Origin: Paenibacillus tyrphae | Lineage (GTDB): Bacteria > Bacillota > Bacilli > Paenibacillales > NBRC-103111 | Direction of reading: 5' to 3' | DNA length: 64,000 bases | NCBI RefSeq assembly: GCF_024158745.1 | Contig: NZ_JAMZAW010000001.1 | Coordinates: 62,001-126,000 of the forward strand | Shown: piece by piece, positions 33,315-42,164 of the stretch | How positions within the stretch are numbered: position 1 is the first letter of the stretch | Layout of the letters: each line of letters starts with the position of its first letter | Notes under the pieces: model-generated | Told to the model about the DNA's origin: nothing | The model's database searches: none | What the model saw: the letters and a program-made list of their open reading frames with translations, nothing else | Translations under genes and position numbers: made by a program

Positions 33315-35258
33315 TTACGGAAACGGATGGGGATGCGGATTGAGCTGTTCCACCGTGAGCGGCTGCTTCGTATAGCCGAGCAGCGCCGGAACCTTCAGTA
33401 CCCGCTCCAGCCCTGTAACACGCGTCAAATGATAACCGAACGTCATCGGCAGCATCCCCGGAATCAGCACTTTGACGCAGGCTAACCCATTACGTTTCAG
33501 CTCGGGCGAAGTCTGATCGACTACGATCACATCCAGATTCAAGGAGCGGAATTTCTCCAAGATCATCTTCAAGTCGTCGGCCAGATCCGCATGCAGAACT
33601 TGCGGCGGGAACGCCTCTCGAAACGTCAGCGGAGGTCCGGGCTTCTTCCACAAGAAATCCAGACGCTTCTCCATCTGCGGCAAGCCGTACAGTATGGAGT
33701 GATGCTCCATCTCCCTCACTTGGAAAGGATCCTCTGCCATCCGTTCGCTTTCCTGCCGGTTGGCTTCGAATCGGTCATCCTGCGAGAGCATCATGCCCGC
33801 CAGTTCGAAGATCGCGCTTTTCAGCGCACGCATCGGGTCGAGATGGGCTCCGGCCGCACAGATGAGATTCATCCCGCGCGGTTTAAGATTTTTCGCATAG
33901 GTCCAGATGCACGGAATGCCATGCTCCATCGTCGCATCGAACACGTGCAGCTCATAGCCCGCCACCGCCCTCATCCGGTCGATCATCATATTCAGTTCGC
34001 GGTCGCCGGCCGAGTAAGGGTCGACGCGGGAAAGCGGAAGCTGCGCATACCAGGTCAACAAGAACGAGTCGCGTTCCAGCACTTCCATGATACCGTGGAA
34101 AATGGCCTCCTCCATGCTGCCGCCCAAGGCGCATCCGTTGGACGTTTCATAGACAACGCCGTTTCCGCAGCCGAGGCTGTAATAAGCCAGCAGCTCGGGT
34201 ACTAGTATGGGACGATTGTGTATGATGGAGCGGCCCCAAACCCAGTCGATCTCGCGGTCGGGATCAAAACGCCGGAATGGAAAATCAGGCCGCGCATACT
34301 GCTCTTCCGCGTGGACTCCTACCTCGAGCGGATTTAACGCATGATCGGCGATCTCGCGGTAGCTTTTGCGAATCTTTGTCCATTTGCCACGCGGGACCAC
34401 GCCGCAATGACGCTCCAAGCCTTCCAGTATCGCCGTCAGCTCACTGTCCGCATAGGAGAGCGTCCGCCCCGAGCTCGGTTCATCGCCGGCGAAAAACGGA
34501 AGATTTACGGTAATGTCGGCGAATGGCGACAGACCGTCTTTCATTTTGCCGTTCATGAGCCCGGTTCGGAAATCCAAATAATCGCGGGCAAGTACCTGCT
34601 TCAGTTCATCGATCGAACGGCAGCGGAAGCTGTTCGGATGAATCTTCGGACTTGATCCGAGCGAGAAATTGGCCAGTTCCTCCGAATCTTCCGGCAAATC
34701 GCCGCAAATCGGGCACATCGGATCGTGTAAAAAAAGGTGGCGCGAAGTCTTCAAGGTTTTCAGATTCACCAGCAGGATTCGTTCCTCCAATTGAGGCTGT
34801 CCGCCGAGAAGCACGCGCCGGGCTTCCGCGGCCAAGAGCGTCGCCGCCTGCGTCAGTCCCGTGCGGGAAGCCCAGGCGTCCTGCGGGATTCCGCCGCGTT
34901 CGGCAAGCTGCTGCTGCAGCAGACGAAGCTCCTTGCGGTCGCTGGTAGCCATAAGCCGACGCGTGTCCGCGCATCTGGAGCATCCCTGAACGCCTGGCCG
35001 GACCAACGGCCCGATTAACGCCTCTCCAAAAGACACGAAGCCCCGCAGCCACGGCACCTTGGCAGACTGAAGAACCTCCTCCGCCCTGTCCTGCACGGCA
35101 GGAAGCCAGCCATCCTGCGCAAGGATAACCAGATCGGCCGATCGGAACTCCTCCTCCTCAAGTTCGACTGTACGGATTACCCAAAAGGCTGAATTCAGCT
35201 CGGCACATATCAAATCCGCCAGCACGCCTTTGCCGATTACGGCAACAACACTGCTCAT
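33315..35258 (-). CDS. Fused ThiF-like/YcaO cyclodehydratase
   Basis: Makes azoline rings from Cys (or Ser/Thr) in the precursor peptide with ATP. The 647-residue product joins an N-terminal E1/ThiF-like part (VVAVIGKGVLADLICAEL, with zinc-binding CSRC and CPIC pairs) to a C-terminal YcaO domain (about 230-640). YcaO features include SYADSELTAILEGLERHCGV, GCALGGSMEEAIFHGIMEVLERDSFLLTWY (ATP and Mg sites) and the proline-rich C terminus PHPHPFP, the PxPxP tail of peptide-processing YcaO enzymes. The start overlaps the previous stop by 4 nt. Confidence 0.92.
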   Translation of the reverse strand: MSSVVAVIGKGVLADLICAELNSAFWVIRTVELEEEEFRSADLVILAQDGWLPAVQDRAEEVLQSAKVPWLRGFVSFGEALIGPLVRPGVQGCSRCADTRRLMATSDRKELRLLQQQLAERGGIPQDAWASRTGLTQAATLLAAEARRVLLGGQPQLEERILLVNLKTLKTSRHLFLHDPMCPICGDLPEDSEELANFSLGSSPKIHPNSFRCRSIDELKQVLARDYLDFRTGLMNGKMKDGLSPFADITVNLPFFAGDEPSSGRTLSYADSELTAILEGLERHCGVVPRGKWTKIRKSYREIADHALNPLEVGVHAEEQYARPDFPFRRFDPDREIDWVWGRSIIHNRPILVPELLAYYSLGCGNGVVYETSNGCALGGSMEEAIFHGIMEVLERDSFLLTWYAQLPLSRVDPYSAGDRELNMMIDRMRAVAGYELHVFDATMEHGIPCIWTYAKNLKPRGMNLICAAGAHLDPMRALKSAIFELAGMMLSQDDRFEANRQESERMAEDPFQVREMEHHSILYGLPQMEKRLDFLWKKPGPPLTFREAFPPQVLHADLADDLKMILEKFRSLNLDVIVVDQTSPELKRNGLACVKVLIPGMLPMTFGYHLTRVTGLERVLKVPALLGYTKQPLTVEQLNPHPHPFP

Positions 35259-37228
35259 GGCGAAACCTCCTCTCCCAGCGCAACGCCCAGGACGTGAACG
35301 GGCCCTTTATTCAAGAAAGGATCGAGCCTGTAATCAAATACATGCGGCCGTCTGCCGTGCTGCTTCAGCTGTTGTATGGCGGAGGCCAGTACGTCCGCTT
35401 GCGGCGTTTCTTCGCAGGTTGGAATAGCCAAGCTGCGCGGCCTTACCTTTTTCGGTGCCCGGCTTGGAACCGAAGCGATCCGGACTTGAAGCCGGGGCGC
35501 TTGACTTTGAACCTCCGTCAGCGCCCGGAGCAGAGCCCTTCGAAGCGCAAGGGTGATATTCAAATCGACGCCCGTGTACCATCTTCCGCCGATATCCGCA
35601 CGAACCACCGGGAAGCCGAACAGCTCATCCTCCAGAACGAGGGACGGCTCCCCCTGCAGCGTAGACAAGGATTTCAAATAATAACGGACCCGATCGTCAT
35701 CCACCATAGTTAACTGCACCGGAGTGATAAGCGGCTTTCGACCGGTCTGCCGAATGTCCAGCTCTTCCGTCAGACACTTTCGCAAGCCCCGGCATACGGC
35801 TTCCGCCAGCGTCTCTCCCGCTCCGATGCCGACATACTCGGATACGCGCAAACCCGTTGCGTCCGTTTCCGTCGGAAAAGAGGCCTGCCCCGTACGTTCG
35901 GCCAACCGGGACGTATAAGCTTCCAATCCGGCAAGCGCCGACTCCCGTCTTGCTTCCTCATGCGTCAATCCTGTACAGACAATGGAAGGAAGCAGCTCAA
36001 CCGGCCCGTCCGAGAGCGGATCCGCCACCTGAACCCGGCATTGCGCAAGCGGCAGCTGCTTTAAGTCGCCTTCGTCCCACTCATAAAAAATGCCCGTATC
36101 CGGCGAGGTTAACCGTTCGCAATAATCCAGCAGCGGGCTGTGCCTTCCGCTCTGCGGCGCCGGGCCCGGATCCTGCATCAGCCGCGGTTCAATATCCGGA
36201 ATGCGTTCAATCCGGTTGCAGCCGATCACCATCGGGTGAGCCACGAACGAATACCAGTCCCCTTCCAGCGTCTCCAGGTTCAGCAAATATACTGCCTGAT
36301 TTCGCAGCGGATCGGCAGCTCCCGTCACCGTTTTGAACAGCTCGAACACGATCACATTCGACAGTAAAGCCCCGGCATGGACAGAAAACCCATGCTGCTG
36401 CGGATCTTGGCGCAGAACGGGCTGATGAATGCGCCGCAGCGCCGACTCCCAGCCATTCTCGTCTTCCGGCCGCTCAAGAGGCCCGGCCAAACCGGCTTGC
36501 TGCAAGCAAATCGCGGGAAGGAAGAGCTTTCTCTCCGCTTTGCAGGCCGCTTGGACGATCCGAAGCTCTTCGATATCTCCCTCCTGCGATACGTACATGA
36601 TCGAATCGAACGGTTTCAGGACCTGCTGCCAAGCGGAAATGTCCCGTCCGGGGTAAGTCACTTCCTGAATATGTATCTCCGGATCGGATTTCCGGGCATG
36701 CTCCCCCAGTTCCTTCAGCCGCTCACGGTTGGTCGGCAATGAATCGCCAATGGCCACTCCGATTCGGGGCAAGCCCGATTCAAGCAATGCCGCTACTAAT
36801 GAAACCAGAAATGGGCCGGAACCAACCGCCAATACTTTCCCTTGGCGATATTGCTCGAAGCGGTTCGCGCCGGAGCCTCCAAAATTGCTCAGAAATTCAA
36901 TTTGCGAGCTGAACTTCTCAAGAATCCTTTCCGATAGCCGGTGGGGAAGGTCTCCGCCGACATCCCGCGCGAAGCCGTTTTGGATCAATAAAGCAGCGAT
37001 ATCGAACACGCGGTCCTTATGCGGTCCCGGCAAGCCGTCCGTCAATTCCATAAGCGTGTACTTCCCGTTAAATACCGGAATCAGCTTTTCGATCCATCGA
37101 TCAATCGACTCGCCTTCCAGTTTGAACGAGCCCATGTTGTTTCTAAAATAGACGGAACCGTTCGGATCGGGGATAAAAAAGGTGTCCCCGTTCATTTTCG
37201 GACGCACGGAAGCATCTAATGTGGTCAT
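35255..37228 (-). CDS. Thiazole-containing bacteriocin maturation protein (TIGR03693-like)
   Basis: A 657-residue protein matching the putative maturation proteins encoded beside heterocycloanthracin precursors. The N-terminal 110 residues resemble a peptide-recognition wing (SVYFRNNMGSFKLEGESIDRWIEKLIPVFNGKYTLMELTDGL); the middle has a Rossmann-like strand KVLAVGSGPFLVSLVAALLESG, and the C-terminal half a degenerate YcaO-like region (ARRESALAGLEAYTSRLAER, ETLAEAVCRGLRKCL). It probably presents the leader peptide to the cyclodehydratase; that role is inference. The start has AAGGAGG 6 nt upstream. Confidence 0.82.
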   Translation of the reverse strand: MTTLDASVRPKMNGDTFFIPDPNGSVYFRNNMGSFKLEGESIDRWIEKLIPVFNGKYTLMELTDGLPGPHKDRVFDIAALLIQNGFARDVGGDLPHRLSERILEKFSSQIEFLSNFGGSGANRFEQYRQGKVLAVGSGPFLVSLVAALLESGLPRIGVAIGDSLPTNRERLKELGEHARKSDPEIHIQEVTYPGRDISAWQQVLKPFDSIMYVSQEGDIEELRIVQAACKAERKLFLPAICLQQAGLAGPLERPEDENGWESALRRIHQPVLRQDPQQHGFSVHAGALLSNVIVFELFKTVTGAADPLRNQAVYLLNLETLEGDWYSFVAHPMVIGCNRIERIPDIEPRLMQDPGPAPQSGRHSPLLDYCERLTSPDTGIFYEWDEGDLKQLPLAQCRVQVADPLSDGPVELLPSIVCTGLTHEEARRESALAGLEAYTSRLAERTGQASFPTETDATGLRVSEYVGIGAGETLAEAVCRGLRKCLTEELDIRQTGRKPLITPVQLTMVDDDRVRYYLKSLSTLQGEPSLVLEDELFGFPVVRADIGGRWYTGVDLNITLALRRALLRALTEVQSQAPRLQVRIASVPSRAPKKVRPRSLAIPTCEETPQADVLASAIQQLKQHGRRPHVFDYRLDPFLNKGPVHVLGVALGEEVSP

Positions 37229-37333
37229 CTCACTCCTCCTTATCCGTACTTTTGGTCAATCCGGCCGGATGTTCACTGCTATCTTATGTATTGTCGTTTG
37301 TCCTTCTTGTCAATTATTTTCAAGGGGCCGTTC

Positions 37334-37376
37334 CAGCCCCTGCGGTTTGGATCAAAAGCCGCATGTGCAGGGGCTG
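37334..37376 (-). terminator. Hairpin between precursor and maturation genes (attenuator-like)
   Basis: CAGCCCC / GGGGCTG outer stem and TGCGG / CCGCA inner stem, about 30 nt after the precursor stop. No clean T run follows, so it may stabilise or partly terminate the abundant precursor mRNA and lower expression of the downstream enzymes. Confidence 0.6.
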
Positions 37377-37404
37377 ATACTACCGGGGGAGTCCCGTTAA
37401 TGAC

Positions 37405-37698
37405 TTAACCGCAACGTCCTCCGCAACGATGTCCGCAACCGCAACGATGTCCGCAACCGCAACGTCCTCCGCAACCTCCGCAGCCGCAACCGCCTCCGCA
37501 ACCGCAACCTCCCCCGCAGAAGCAGCTGCAGAAGCAGCGGAAACAACCGCAGCCGCACGGACAACGGAAACAACCGCAGCCACCGCCACATAGACGAGAA
37601 TCCGCTTCGTATTGGCCCTGGTGTTCGAAAGGCGTTACTTGACCCGCATTGTATGCCGCGACTTGCAGTTGCTGAAGCTCATTCTGAAATTCACTCAT
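37405..37698 (-). CDS. Heterocycloanthracin/sonorensin-family Cys-rich precursor peptide
   Basis: A 97-residue ribosomal precursor. Residues 1-36 form an acidic-to-neutral leader (MSEFQNELQQLQVAAYNAGQ, then a DSR motif before the core). The core from residue 37 has 22 cysteines among Gly, Arg, Phe and His, in GC, GGC and CGH patterns, with no Ser-Thr rich blocks, so thiazoles would dominate. The start at 37698 has GGAGGG about 10 nt upstream; a methionine three codons earlier is too close to that site. It is the first gene of the operon with the maturation, YcaO and SagB genes. Products of this family have reported antibacterial activity. Confidence 0.9.
   Translation of the reverse strand: MSEFQNELQQLQVAAYNAGQVTPFEHQGQYEADSRLCGGGCGCFRCPCGCGCFRCFCSCFCGGGCGCGGGCGCGGCGGRCGCGHRCGCGHRCGGRCG
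37412..37465. repeat. 18-bp tandem repeats in the precursor core
   Basis: Successive copies of an 18-bp unit (aacgatgtccgcaaccgc) encode RCGCGH steps at the C-terminal end of the peptide core. They point to growth of the core by slippage. Confidence 0.75.
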
Positions 37699-37760
37699 GT
37701 TGAACATTCCCTCCGTCAAAATAAAGTAGTGCCGGCTCCAGCCGGAGACTGGCGAGAGAT

Positions 37761-37798
37761 AGAAATGAAAGGCCCCGGGCAAGAAGTACCCGGCCGGG
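37761..37798 (-). terminator. Terminator-like hairpin ahead of precursor gene
   Basis: Minus-strand CCGGCCGGG / CCCGGGGCC stem followed by TTTCATTTCT, 63 nt upstream of the precursor start and about 190 nt beyond the gerA stop. It could end gerA transcripts or act as a leader attenuator. Confidence 0.55.
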
Positions 37799-37992
37799 TG
37801 ATCGCGCTTTCTCTGCTCTCGACAGAACATACAACATTTTTATGAATTTCGCTCCGCATGTGTTACGGGGTGGCAAGCTTAATTCCCAATCATTTTTCAA
37901 TAATGGTTAAAAGTAGGTTTTCATATCGGATAACGTCGAATAACCCGGACGACTTGTGTCACCCGGGTGATTGCAATTACGAATCTATGCTT

Positions 37993-39612
37993 TTATCCGC
38001 GGCGCTTCGGCTGTTTGACCTGCATAGCCTTCGGGCGGCGCGTCATGATAGAAAGCGGCGCGCGCAGGACGAAGTCCTTCCAATCTCCGAACCGGTAAGG
38101 AGCCGCGGGGCTCAAGTAAGGAATGCCGAAGCTCTTCAGCTTGGCCAAATGGCTGCATACCAGCAGGAAGAACAGAATAACCCCGTACAGTCCGAAAATG
38201 GCCGCCGAAAACATCGTACCGAAGCGGATAATCCGCAGAGCAATTCCTGCGCTGTATTGAGGGATCGCAAACGAAGAAATCGCCGTAATAGCCACGACGA
38301 TGACCATGATGGGGCTGACGATGCCTGCTTGTACCGCCGCTTCCCCGATGACGAGGCCGCCGACGATGCCGATGGTTTGACCGATCGGCTTCGGCAAGCG
38401 TAAACCGGCCTCCCGCAAAATTTCGATCGACACTTCCATGATCAACGCTTCGATTAACGAAGGAAAGGGCACGCCTTCCCTTGACCCGGCGATGGATACC
38501 GCCAACTTGGTAGGAATCAGCCCTTGATGGAACGAGATGAACGAAATGTAGAGCGCGGGCCCGAGCGTGGAAATCAGCGCTGCGATATAACGAAGCACGC
38601 GCACGAGCGTACCCGGAATCCAGCGTTCGTAATAATCCTCCGGGGATTGCATCAGCATGCTGATGCTTACCGGGACTATCAACGCAAGCGGGGAGCCGTC
38701 CAACAGGATCGCCACCCTGCCTTCCATCAGCGCGCTGTTTACCCGATCCGGCCGTTCCGTATTCTGTACTTGGGGAAACAGCGTAAGATGGTTATCCTCG
38801 ATAAACTGCTCAATATACCCGGAATCGGGAACGTCGTCCATATCGATCCGGGCGATGCGCTGCCGGACCTCCTGCACCAAAGCGTCATTGGCAATATCGC
38901 TGTTGTAAGCGATCGCTACCGTTCTGGGAGCTTTACGCCCCACCAGCGTGTAAACGATGCATAGCGTGTGACTCCCGCCAAGCTGACGCAGCAGCGCTGT
39001 ATTATCCGCCAAGCTTTCATTGAAGCTGACGCGCGGCCCCCGGACCAAAGCTTCCGAGGCCGGTTCGCCGAGACTGCGTTTTTTCTCGTTGCAGGTGGCC
39101 AGGACGAAGACGTTCGGACAGCCGTCGATCAAGAGACCCGCATTGCCTTTCCATAAGCCGGGCAGCAAATCGCGCAGGTTCCCGGCTTCGCCTAGCTCGC
39201 TCACGGGCAAGATCCGATTTTTGATGTGAGGCGGCAGCTCATCCGCGGAGCTTGGCATGGCGAAGTCGGACATCAGAGAAGGTAAAACATGCGTATCGAT
39301 GTAGTTTTTGTCCGCAAGCTCCTTTACCAGGATCAAGGCAGCTTTCGTCCGCGCCCCGCCTATTTCAAACGTGCGGATCAATATATCGTCATTGCGCCCT
39401 AATCTTTCTTGAAGCTCCGGCAAGTCCTTCTCGAACGTTCCGGTAAAGACGTACAACCGCTCTTCCTCGGCAGGCTTGCTGCTGCTGCGGATCGTCAAAA
39501 CCGATTTCAACCAAGCTCCCAGCTTGTACACACCATAGGGCACCACACTGCACAGGACGGCTTGCAAAATAACTTCCCAATTTATCAGATGAGTCGAAAT
39601 AAATTTCCACAT
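37993..39612 (-). CDS. gerA: GerA-family spore germination protein
   Basis: Subunit A of a germinant receptor. The 539 residues have the two-part soluble domain (NDDILIRTFEIGGARTKAALILVKELADK, GLLIDGCPNVFVLAT, EALVRGPRVSFNESL) and the membrane part (EGRVAILLDGSPLALIVPV, SPEDYYERW, FISFHQGLIPTKLAVSIAGSREGVPFPSLIEALIMEVSIEILREAGLRLPKPIGQTIGIVGGLVIGEAAVQAG). Unusually, the N terminus starts with a hydrophobic stretch (about residues 8-37). The ATG has GGGGGG 8 nt upstream. It is the likely partner of gerB-gerC at 28522-30848, with which it shares an upstream element, though 7 kb away. Confidence 0.92.
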   Translation of the reverse strand: MWKFISTHLINWEVILQAVLCSVVPYGVYKLGAWLKSVLTIRSSSKPAEEERLYVFTGTFEKDLPELQERLGRNDDILIRTFEIGGARTKAALILVKELADKNYIDTHVLPSLMSDFAMPSSADELPPHIKNRILPVSELGEAGNLRDLLPGLWKGNAGLLIDGCPNVFVLATCNEKKRSLGEPASEALVRGPRVSFNESLADNTALLRQLGGSHTLCIVYTLVGRKAPRTVAIAYNSDIANDALVQEVRQRIARIDMDDVPDSGYIEQFIEDNHLTLFPQVQNTERPDRVNSALMEGRVAILLDGSPLALIVPVSISMLMQSPEDYYERWIPGTLVRVLRYIAALISTLGPALYISFISFHQGLIPTKLAVSIAGSREGVPFPSLIEALIMEVSIEILREAGLRLPKPIGQTIGIVGGLVIGEAAVQAGIVSPIMVIVVAITAISSFAIPQYSAGIALRIIRFGTMFSAAIFGLYGVILFFLLVCSHLAKLKSFGIPYLSPAAPYRFGDWKDFVLRAPLSIMTRRPKAMQVKQPKRRG

Positions 39613-39625
39613 GCATGTCGCCCCC

Positions 39626-39661
39626 CATATTATGGTGAGCCAACCGTAATTTTGTTATGCG
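39626..39661 (-). promoter_or_regulatory. gerA copy of the shared 36-bp upstream element
   Basis: GCATAACA...ACGG...CACCATAATATGG on the minus strand, directly in front of the gerA ribosome site; see the copy at 30935-30970. If CATAATA were the -10 box, transcription would start at the ribosome site itself, so a repressor or activator site is equally plausible. Confidence 0.45.
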
Positions 39662-39673
39662 GGGTCGACGGCT

Positions 39674-39713
39674 GCAAAACAAAAATCCACCTATGTTTCC
39701 ATAGATGGATTTC
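39674..39713 (-). terminator. Rho-independent terminator of glutamate dehydrogenase gene
   Basis: Minus-strand AAATCCATCTATG / CATAGGTGGATTT with a GAAA loop, followed by TTGTTTT, 23 nt after the stop codon. Confidence 0.9.
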
Positions 39714-39735
39714 TGCCGGTTGCTTCGATATAAGC

Positions 39736-41034
39736 TTATACCCAGCCTCTCCACTTGATGGCCTCGGCCACTCGCTTCAGCCCTACGATGTAAGCTGCCA
39801 GTCGCATGTCTACTTTTTTGTCCGTCGAGGTCCGGTATACATTATGGAAGGAAGTCGTCAATATTTTTTCCAGCTTGTCTTGAACTTCCTCCTCCGACCA
39901 GTAGTAGCCTTGGTTGTTTTGTACCCATTCGAAATAGGAGACCACCACCCCGCCGGCGCTGGCAAGCACGTCGGGAACAAGCAGAATGCCGCGGTCCGTC
40001 AAAATTTCGGTCGCCTTGAGCGTCGTCGGTCCGTTCGCCGCTTCGACTACGATGCGAGCCTTGATATCCGGCGCATTCTCCTCCGTAAGCTGGTTCTCGA
40101 TGGCTGCCGGAACGAGAATGTCGCATTCTTGGACGAGCAGCTCTTTATTTGTAATTTGCTGACTTTTAAAATAAGGCGTGACCGTGCCGAACGAATCGCG
40201 CTTGTCCAGCAGCGACGGGATATCGAGGCCCTCCGGATCGTACAAAGCCCCGTAAGCATCGGAGATGCCCACGACCTTCGCTCCCGCTTCATGCAGGAAT
40301 TGAGCGAGGAAACTGCCTGCGTTTCCGAAGCCTTGAATGATAATGCGGGAGCCCGGAATTTCGATGCCTGCGATTTTGGCAGCCTCTTTCATGACGATCG
40401 TAACCCCAAGCGCAGTCGAGGACTCTCTGCCTGCGGAGCCTCCCAGTACAAGCGGCTTGCCGGTAATAAAGCCCGGCGAATCGAATTCGCGGATGCGGCT
40501 GTATTCGTCCATCATCCAAGCCATAACTTGCGAGTTCGTGAACACGTCCGGCGCCGGAATGTCTTTGGTCGGGCCGACTAATTGGCTGATGGCGCGGACA
40601 TAGCCGCGGCTTAAGCGCTCCAGCTCGCGGAAGGACATCGACCGCGGGTCACACTGGATACCGCCTTTACCGCCTCCGTACGGCAGCCCCGTAATGCCGC
40701 ATTTGATGCTCATCCACATGGACAACGCTTTGACTTCCTCTTCCGTCACGTCAGGATGGAAGCGAACGCCGCCTTTGGTCGGGCCGACCGCATCGTTATG
40801 CTGAGCACGGTAGCCTGTAAATACTTTAATCGAGTCATCGTCCATGCGAACCGGAATGCGCACCGTCAGCAGTCGAAGCGGCTCTTTCAACAAGTCGTAT
40901 ACATCGTCCTTATACCCCATTCGATCAAGAGCGGTACGGATGACTTCCTGCGTTCTTTCGAACAAATTGAGCTTCTCTTGCGCTTGCGTAGGTTCATTCT
41001 TATCGTTCTGTTCGTTTTTTACGATCAAGGACAC
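39736..41034 (-). CDS. gudB: NAD-dependent glutamate dehydrogenase (RocG/GudB type)
   Basis: Oxidatively deaminates glutamate to 2-oxoglutarate and ammonium. The 432-residue protein is close over its whole length to B. subtilis GudB/RocG: LLKEPLRLLTVRIPVRMDD, FTGYRAQHNDAVGPTKGGVRFHP, the catalytic lysine in LPYGGGKGGI, GPTKDIPAPDVFTNSQVMAWMMDEYSR, the Rossmann motif IQGFGNAGSFLA, and VVEAANGPTT. GTG at 41034 with GGGGGA 7 nt upstream is chosen; upstream in-frame methionines lack a ribosome site. The intact active-site region shows no duplication of the kind that inactivates the laboratory B. subtilis gudB. Confidence 0.95.
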   Translation of the reverse strand: MSLIVKNEQNDKNEPTQAQEKLNLFERTQEVIRTALDRMGYKDDVYDLLKEPLRLLTVRIPVRMDDDSIKVFTGYRAQHNDAVGPTKGGVRFHPDVTEEEVKALSMWMSIKCGITGLPYGGGKGGIQCDPRSMSFRELERLSRGYVRAISQLVGPTKDIPAPDVFTNSQVMAWMMDEYSRIREFDSPGFITGKPLVLGGSAGRESSTALGVTIVMKEAAKIAGIEIPGSRIIIQGFGNAGSFLAQFLHEAGAKVVGISDAYGALYDPEGLDIPSLLDKRDSFGTVTPYFKSQQITNKELLVQECDILVPAAIENQLTEENAPDIKARIVVEAANGPTTLKATEILTDRGILLVPDVLASAGGVVVSYFEWVQNNQGYYWSEEEVQDKLEKILTTSFHNVYRTSTDKKVDMRLAAYIVGLKRVAEAIKWRGWV

Positions 41035-41482
41035 GTGGACTTCCCCCATGTTGTTATATTGGTTAAGCGTAGGCACGGCAATCCAATATCTCTCCTGGCC
41101 TTGCCTTTGCCCTCAATAAGGTATAACACAAAAAGAATTAATGTACAATATATAAATATTTATAGCCTTATATTTAGTGAATAGTTTCCTTTATTGTGCT
41201 ATTTTATCACCTCATTAGGCCTTATCTTGTGGAAAAATGGGATGAAGCCAGGCTTATTGCAGCGGGGTTATGGAGTAGCCCGCGGCTTGCCCACTGACCA
41301 CTGAACCGCGCCGCTTCCGGCGCCCATGAACACGCTGTCATCAGCGACGTTGAAGTGGCGATACTTCCGGTATCATAGGCATGCCCTCCTCAGTTCATTT
41401 TAAAATTATATGATCCATATGATATGATTCTAGTGAATTCTACATTATAGAATTCATTTATTTCGGTTAAGGAGAGAGAGAA
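41035..41482. other. Intergenic region between gudB and maa, with a GC-rich patch
   Basis: A possible gudB promoter reads TTGTAC - 17 nt - TATACC on the minus strand (41120-41148). Around 41240-41390 a GC-rich patch breaks the AT-rich surroundings; on the minus strand it has a GGAGG-preceded start but only an 11-codon frame, and overlapping frames of about 35-48 codons without good starts. It may be a gene remnant. No gene is called. Confidence 0.5.
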
Positions 41483-42037
41483 ATGAAAACAGAAAAAGAA
41501 AAAATGCTGAATGGCGAACTCTATCTTGCGGCTGACCCGGAATTGCTGCAAGAACGGGCAAATGCGCGAAGACTAACCAGATTGTACAATCAAACCTTAG
41601 AAACGGAAGAAAGCACACGGACGGAACTATTAAAAGAATTGTTCGGTTCAACTGGAGAAATTATATACATAGAACCGAATTTGCGCTGTGATTATGGTTA
41701 CAACATTCATGTCGGCGAAAATTTTTATGCAAATTTCGATTGCGTCTTCTTGGATGTATGCGAAATTCGGATAGGTGACAACTGCTTCATTGCCCCAGGT
41801 GTACACATTTATACCGCTACTCATCCGTTAGATCCGAACGAAAGAAATTCGGGGATTGAATACGGGAAACCCGTAACGATCGGCAACAATGTATGGATTG
41901 GCGGGAGAGCCGTCATCAACCCTGGAGTGACCATTGGCGATAACGTGGTTATTGCTTCCGGTGCAGTGGTAACAAAAGATGTGCCTGATAACGTGGTTGT
42001 AGGCGGAAATCCCGCAAAAATCATTAAACCAATATAA
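41483..42037 (+). CDS. maa: Maltose O-acetyltransferase-like hexapeptide transferase
   Basis: Acetyl-CoA-dependent sugar O-acetyltransferase of the LacA/Maa group. The 184 residues have the N-terminal Mac domain ([31 protein letters not shown]) and a left-handed beta-helix of hexapeptide repeats ([46 protein letters not shown]) with catalytic His in the TATHPLD motif, ending [19 protein letters not shown]. Family match is strong. Base composition is more AT-rich than its neighbours, pointing to acquisition. Confidence 0.93.
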   Translation: MKTEKEKMLNGELYLAADPELLQERANARRLTRLYNQTLETEESTRTELLKELFGSTGEIIYIEPNLRCDYGYNIHVGENFYANFDCVFLDVCEIRIGDNCFIAPGVHIYTATHPLDPNERNSGIEYGKPVTIGNNVWIGGRAVINPGVTIGDNVVIASGAVVTKDVPDNVVVGGNPAKIIKPI

Positions 42038-42096
42038 ATTATTATTACGAAATAATAGGCTATGTTTTAAAATAATGTTGAAATTATATAACTTTT

Positions 42097-42122
42097 AAGG
42101 GAAGCCATTTTGACTTCCCTTA
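42097..42122. terminator. Hairpin between maa and the hydrolase gene
   Basis: AAGGGAAG / CTTCCCTT with a 10-nt loop; it lies between two convergent genes and can serve both, though T runs are short. Confidence 0.6.
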
Positions 42123-42164
42123 ATTCGCTTTTAAAGAAGGTTATACATCAACCATTTTCTAGTA

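Noticed and set aside
37412..37580. CRISPR-like direct repeats
   Set aside because: The repeats are within the coding frame of the Cys-rich precursor, lack spacers and encode regular RCGCGH steps.
39736..41034. Inactive gudB allele with a duplicated active-site segment
   Set aside because: No tandem duplication of three codons is visible in the active-site region; the protein appears intact.
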